A DNA stretch of 11,261 nucleotides from Streptococcaceae bacterium (lineage in GTDB: Bacteria > Bacillota > Bacilli > Lactobacillales > Streptococcaceae), in assembly GCA_031270215.1 (NCBI GenBank), contig JAISYB010000092.1, forward strand, positions 1 to 11,261, in the 5' to 3' direction. The notes below the pieces were generated by a model. That model did no database searches. It was given only the letters and a program-made list of their open reading frames with translations, and was not told the origin of the DNA. The position numbers and the translations under genes were made by a program. This document shows positions 7,330 through 11,261 of the stretch, one piece after another (within the stretch, counting starts at the first letter, position 1; each line of letters begins with the position of its first letter).

Positions 7330-7357
7330 GGGGGAAATCATTGGTTTCTCTCTTTTT
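7330..7357 (+). terminator. Intrinsic terminator between yabR and tilS
   Basis: GGGGGAAA (7330-7337) pairs with TTTCTCTC (7345-7352) over a seven-base loop, giving eight pairs of which two are G:U. Five T follow directly (7353-7357). Because of the G:U pairs it works as RNA on the + strand only. It ends 20 bases before the tilS ATG, and I see no convincing promoter in that gap. It therefore either ends the divIC-yabR transcript with partial readthrough or acts as an attenuator for tilS-hpt-ftsH. Confidence 0.6.
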
Positions 7358-7377
7358 CTATACTTATGGAGAAAATA

Positions 7378-8679
7378 ATGTACGAAAAATTCAAATCAGA
7401 GGTCATCGCAAATAAATTATTTCAGCCAAACGACAATGTATTAATTGCTGTTTCTGGCGGCATTGACTCAATGGTACTTTTGCAGCTGATGAAGTCGCTT
7501 AGTAAAGCATTAGCCTTTGAGATAACGGTTATCCATATTAATCACAAGCTGCGCCCGACAAGTGATGATGAGGCAGCGTTTGTTCGCGCATTTGCGCTAG
7601 AGCATCAAATTGCCTATCTAGAAGAAGCTTGGCAGCACGAGGATATTAAGAGCAAGCTTGAGGAGCGTGCACGGGCATTTAGATACAGTGTATTTTCCCG
7701 TTTAATGACAGAATTTAGTTTTAATAAATTAGTAACGGCACACCATGCAGATGATCAGGCAGAAACCTTCCTGATGCGACTGATTCGTGGCAATCGTTTG
7801 TTCAATCTGGCAAGTATTTCACCGAAAAGAGCATTTGCCAATGGAGAGCTGATTAGACCGTTACTAGCGTTTACTAAAAAAGAATTACAGCTACTTGATG
7901 TGCCACATATCGAGGACGAGAGTAATCTGTCACAGGATTATTTTAGAAATCGTGTAAGACATCAATATCTGCCTGAACTATCAGCAGAAAATCCAAAATT
8001 TTCAGTGAATGTCAGAAAAAGAGTGACGGAGCTTAATTTTGCTAAAGAATTAATTGAGCAGCATTTAGCACCTGTGATGAAGCTTTTGGTATCAGACGGG
8101 CGTGTTGATTTACTGAAATTTCAGCAATTATCGGCAAGCGAGCGGTATTTTTTCCTCTTGAAATATCTTGAAAATGCAGAAATATTTGATTTATCAGATG
8201 GCTTAATTCAGCAGCTTTTGCAGTCTTTAAATAATGCCAAGCAGTATAAGATTCGTTTAAATAATCAAGATATGTTAATTAAGGATTATCTTTATTTTTA
8301 TCTTAGCTCGGGAAATAAAACTAAGCTGCAGCCGAAAAGTTTTCAGTTGAATGTCGGAGAGAACTTACATGCAGATGATTTTGAAATTATTTTTGAAGCG
8401 CAAGAGGGATATCAAAAAATTCCAATTTTTCCAGGTAGCGTATTATTGATACGCACTAGACAGGCAAAAGATAAGTTGAAAATATCGGAAAATAGCTCAA
8501 AAAAACTCAGAAGACTGTTTATTGATGAAAAAATTCCAAGAAATGAGCGGGAAAATGCCAAAATCATCGAACAAAATGGTAAAATAGTTGCTGTACTGAC
8601 TAAAAACAGGAGATATTTGAGTAAATTTTCAGAAACTGATACAATAATGAGTGATTTATATTTTAAATGGAAAGGTTAA
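7378..8679 (+). CDS. tilS: tRNA(Ile)-lysidine synthase
   Basis: TilS uses ATP and lysine to convert the wobble C34 of tRNA-Ile(CAU) to lysidine, so the tRNA reads AUA as isoleucine. It is an essential cytosolic enzyme. With 433 residues it has normal length. The N-ATPase (PP-loop) domain shows SGGIDS (26-31), INHKLRP (54-60) and HHADDQAET (122-130). Substrate-binding and C-terminal TilS domains follow, the latter from about residue 345. I take the ATG at 7378 because GGAGA (7368-7372) lies five bases upstream. In-frame ATGs at 7366 and 7315 lack a ribosome binding site, and the longer one would run across the terminator-like hairpin. hpt begins one base after the stop, so the two are coupled. 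Confidence 0.94.
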   Translation: MYEKFKSEVIANKLFQPNDNVLIAVSGGIDSMVLLQLMKSLSKALAFEITVIHINHKLRPTSDDEAAFVRAFALEHQIAYLEEAWQHEDIKSKLEERARAFRYSVFSRLMTEFSFNKLVTAHHADDQAETFLMRLIRGNRLFNLASISPKRAFANGELIRPLLAFTKKELQLLDVPHIEDESNLSQDYFRNRVRHQYLPELSAENPKFSVNVRKRVTELNFAKELIEQHLAPVMKLLVSDGRVDLLKFQQLSASERYFFLLKYLENAEIFDLSDGLIQQLLQSLNNAKQYKIRLNNQDMLIKDYLYFYLSSGNKTKLQPKSFQLNVGENLHADDFEIIFEAQEGYQKIPIFPGSVLLIRTRQAKDKLKISENSSKKLRRLFIDEKIPRNERENAKIIEQNGKIVAVLTKNRRYLSKFSETDTIMSDLYFKWKG

Positions 8680-8680
8680 T

Positions 8681-9247
8681 ATGTTAAATAAAGATATTAA
8701 AGAAGTGCTTTTTACAAAGCAAGAAATTGAAGCAAAGACGCAGTCGCTTGGTCGCAAGCTAGCAAAGGATTATGCAGGAAAAAATCCTTTAGTTATAGGT
8801 GTTTTAAAGGGGGCAGTTCCCTTTCTAGCTGATTTGACACGAGCGATTGACGATCATTTGGAAATGGATTTTATGGTTGTGTCCAGTTATCACGGTGGCA
8901 CAAAATCAAGCGGTGAGGTTAAGATTTTAAAGGACTTAGATACAAGCGTTGAGGGTCGTGACATTTTAATCGTTGAAGATATTATTGATACTGGGCGGAC
9001 ATTGAAATACTTGGTTAATCTCTTTAAATACCGCAAGGCGACATCTGTTAAGATTGTGACACTCTTAGATAAGCCAGAAGGACGTGAAGTAGATATATCC
9101 GCTGACTATGTTTGCTTTAACACACCCAATGAATTTTTAGTTGGCTATGGTTTAGATTATGCTGAAAAATATCGGAATTTGCCTTATGTTGGAATTTTAA
9201 AAGAAGAAATTTATCAAACATTGGGCAACACGGAGGAAGTTAATTAA
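8681..9247 (+). CDS. hpt: Hypoxanthine-guanine phosphoribosyltransferase
   Basis: This enzyme makes IMP and GMP from hypoxanthine or guanine plus PRPP in purine salvage. The 188 residues match the bacterial class. Visible sites are LKGAVPF (42-48), the flexible-loop region near SSYHGGTKSSGEV (68-80), and the PRPP motif IVEDIIDTGRTL (97-108) with E99/D100. Further on are the purine-contacting K131 and the GYGLDY segment (155-160). The ATG at 8681 has GGAAAGG (8669-8675) five bases upstream, inside the tilS end. A GTG at 8651 is also in frame but would add ten residues atypical of the family. Enzymes of this class in Firmicutes are inhibited by (p)ppGpp. The stop shares one base with the ftsH start. 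Confidence 0.95.
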   Translation: MLNKDIKEVLFTKQEIEAKTQSLGRKLAKDYAGKNPLVIGVLKGAVPFLADLTRAIDDHLEMDFMVVSSYHGGTKSSGEVKILKDLDTSVEGRDILIVEDIIDTGRTLKYLVNLFKYRKATSVKIVTLLDKPEGREVDISADYVCFNTPNEFLVGYGLDYAEKYRNLPYVGILKEEIYQTLGNTEEVN

Positions 9248-11247
9248 TGGAAAATAAAAATGGTTTTTTTAAGAATTCGTTTCTTTGCATACTCTTGATT
9301 TTATCACTAGTCGTTGTCGTCCAATTTTTCTTAAAGGGCAATAGTACAACAGTTAGTGATATAACCTATTCTCAATTTGAAAGTCAGCTAAAGAGTGGCA
9401 AGATTAAAAAAATTGTCTACCAGCCTGCTGGAACAATTATACAGGTCACTGGAGAATATAAAAAAGAACAAACGGTTAAAAATAAAAATGGTTTTAAGAT
9501 TTGGGGCACAACCAGTGCCAAAGTTAAGGATTTTTCAACCGTTGTCCTGCCGGCTGATTCAACAATTAAAGATTTAGCTGATTTGGCTAAAAAGAAAAAG
9601 GTTGCAATCACCGTTAAGCCGGAAAGTAATAGCGGTCAATGGCTATCCATTGCAATCTCTATCATACCGATTGTCCTGTTATTCTTCTTCTTTTACATGA
9701 TGATGAATCAAGGACCACAAGGCGGCAAGGGCGGTGCGATGAGCTTTGGTAAATCACGTGCCAAGGAAGCCGATAAGAAAGCCAATAAGGTTCGCTTCTC
9801 TGACGTTGCTGGCGCAGAGGAAGAAAAGCAAGAGCTAGTCGAAGTGGTCGAATTCCTCAAAGAGCCTAAGCGTTTCAGCGATTTAGGTGCGAGAATACCG
9901 TCAGGTGTCTTGCTTGAAGGACCTCCAGGAACAGGTAAAACATTGCTCGCTAAAGCCGTTGCAGGTGAAGCGGGCGTACCGTTTTATTCAATCTCCGGTT
10001 CAGACTTTGTTGAAATGTTTGTCGGTGTCGGTGCAAGTCGTGTTCGTGATTTGTTTGAAACAGCTAAGAAAAACGCACCGGCAATTATCTTCATTGATGA
10101 AATTGATGCCGTTGGCCGTCAGCGTGGTGCTGGTATGGGGGGCGGTCATGATGAACGTGAACAAACACTTAATCAACTCTTAGTTGAAATGGATGGCTTT
10201 TCTGGCAATGAAGGCGTGATTGTGATTGCTGCAACGAATAGATCAGATGTACTAGACCCTGCCCTACTTCGTCCGGGACGTTTTGACCGTCAGATTTTAG
10301 TTGGCCGTCCAGATGTTAAGGGACGTGAGGCAATTCTAAAGGTTCACGCAAAGAACAAGCCGCTTGCAGCTGACGTTGACTTAAAGGTTGTCGCACAGCA
10401 AACACCGGGATTCGCTGGTGCTGAGCTTGAAAATGTTTTAAACGAAGCAGCTTTAGTTGCCGCTCGTCGCAATAAGAAAGAGATTGATGCAAGCGATATT
10501 GACGAAGCAGAAGATCGTGTTATCGCAGGACCTGCAAAGGTTGATCGTGTCGTATCTAAGAAAGAACGTGAAATGGTTGCATTCCACGAAGCAGGACATA
10601 CGATTGTTGGTTTAGTTCTCTCTAATGCACGTGTGGTTCACAAAGTAACGATTGTGCCACGTGGTCGTGCCGGTGGCTATATGATTGCTTTGCCAAAAGA
10701 AGATCAGTTCCTATTGAGCAAGGAAGATATGTTTGAGCAATTAGTTGGCTTACTTGGCGGTAGAACGGCTGAGGAGATTGTCTTTAACCAACAAACAACT
10801 GGTGCGAGCAATGACTTTGAGCAGGCAACACGCCTTGCAAGATCAATGGTTACAGAATACGGAATGAGCGATAAGCTCGGACCGGTTCAATATGAGGGCA
10901 ATCACGCTGTATTCTTAGGTCGTGATTATGGTCAAGGCAAAGGATACTCAGAGCAGGTTGCCTATGAGATTGATCAAGAAGTCCGTAGTATCCTTAATGA
11001 AGCACATCAGAAAGCCTATGATATTATTCAAGAGAATCGTGAAAAGCATAAATTAATTGCTGATAAATTACTTGAATATGAAACACTAGATGCTGCGCAA
11101 ATCAAATCATTATTTGAAACAGGACAAATGCCTGAGAATTCAAAGACTTATGAGGCTAAAGCGATGACCTTTGATGAAGCCAAGCGTGCGGTCGAAGAAA
11201 AGGATCAAGCAGAAACAGAAGCAACAAATGATGAAACACAGAACTAA
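9247..11247 (+). CDS. ftsH: ATP-dependent zinc metalloprotease FtsH
   Basis: FtsH is a membrane-anchored hexameric AAA+ protease that degrades misfolded membrane proteins and selected regulators. Two membrane segments (about 10-29 and 133-154) bracket an extracytoplasmic domain of about 100 residues. The AAA+ module shows Walker A GPPGTGKT (225-232), pore motif FVG (258-260), Walker B IIFIDEID (280-287), and the second region of homology with R345 and R348. The zinc site is HEAGH (447-451) with D523 as third ligand. A Gly/Lys-rich stretch (155-180) links membrane and ATPase. The 666 residues end in an acidic, Glu/Thr/Asn-rich tail. GGAGG (9232-9236) lies ten bases before the ATG, within hpt. 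The gene is complete. Only 14 bases follow it, so its terminator is outside the window. Confidence 0.98.
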   Translation: MENKNGFFKNSFLCILLILSLVVVVQFFLKGNSTTVSDITYSQFESQLKSGKIKKIVYQPAGTIIQVTGEYKKEQTVKNKNGFKIWGTTSAKVKDFSTVVLPADSTIKDLADLAKKKKVAITVKPESNSGQWLSIAISIIPIVLLFFFFYMMMNQGPQGGKGGAMSFGKSRAKEADKKANKVRFSDVAGAEEEKQELVEVVEFLKEPKRFSDLGARIPSGVLLEGPPGTGKTLLAKAVAGEAGVPFYSISGSDFVEMFVGVGASRVRDLFETAKKNAPAIIFIDEIDAVGRQRGAGMGGGHDEREQTLNQLLVEMDGFSGNEGVIVIAATNRSDVLDPALLRPGRFDRQILVGRPDVKGREAILKVHAKNKPLAADVDLKVVAQQTPGFAGAELENVLNEAALVAARRNKKEIDASDIDEAEDRVIAGPAKVDRVVSKKEREMVAFHEAGHTIVGLVLSNARVVHKVTIVPRGRAGGYMIALPKEDQFLLSKEDMFEQLVGLLGGRTAEEIVFNQQTTGASNDFEQATRLARSMVTEYGMSDKLGPVQYEGNHAVFLGRDYGQGKGYSEQVAYEIDQEVRSILNEAHQKAYDIIQENREKHKLIADKLLEYETLDAAQIKSLFETGQMPENSKTYEAKAMTFDEAKRAVEEKDQAETEATNDETQN

Positions 11248-11261
11248 ACGCAAACTCAATA

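Noticed and set aside
7315..7377. N-terminal extension of tilS from the ATG at 7315
   Set aside because: It would be read through the terminator hairpin and has no ribosome binding site. The start at 7378 has GGAGA at good spacing and gives the family's usual N terminus.
1..11261. Mobile elements, CRISPR arrays, defence systems or phage genes
   Set aside because: No transposase, integrase, direct-repeat array or defence-type domain is visible. The window is a conserved housekeeping block.

Overview
The window looks like a piece of the housekeeping chromosome of a non-sporulating, low-GC Gram-positive bacterium, most likely of the order Lactobacillales (Lactobacillaceae or Enterococcaceae type). 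The evidence is the gene order pth - mfd - MOP-family flippase - rqcP - divIC - S1-domain protein - tilS - hpt - ftsH, all on the + strand. This matches the Bacillus subtilis pth-to-ftsH block with the sporulation genes removed. Base composition is AT-rich, and the Shine-Dalgarno sequences are of the AGGAGG type. I cannot name the genus.

Layout. Positions 1-453 hold no gene I can defend. This leader region contains inverted repeats, a probable terminator near 152-197, an extended -10 promoter near 337-345, and a second terminator-like hairpin (365-406) between that promoter and pth. Genes pth (454-1023), mfd (1047-4562), a 500-residue polytopic flippase (4531-6033) and rqcP (6020-6277) are tightly packed, and two of the junctions overlap. 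A 135-base gap with its own promoter signal precedes divIC (6413-6787) and the S1-domain RNA-binding gene (6827-7276). A 101-base gap with a strong terminator-like hairpin (7330-7357) then precedes tilS (7378-8679), hpt (8681-9247) and ftsH (9247-11247). The last three are spaced as one translationally coupled unit.

How the genes work together. The block mixes translation upkeep with envelope and growth functions. Pth recycles peptidyl-tRNA, RqcP rescues stalled large ribosomal subunits, TilS makes AUA-reading tRNA-Ile, and the S1 protein binds RNA or ribosomes. Mfd couples repair to transcription and Hpt salvages purines. The flippase and DivIC serve wall synthesis and septation, and FtsH is the membrane quality-control protease. 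All protein genes appear intact, with catalytic residues in place.

I found no previously undescribed system. The points most worth a second look are non-coding: the unusual first ~290 bases (a possible dispersed or structured element), and two terminator-like hairpins placed in front of pth and tilS, which could act as attenuators.
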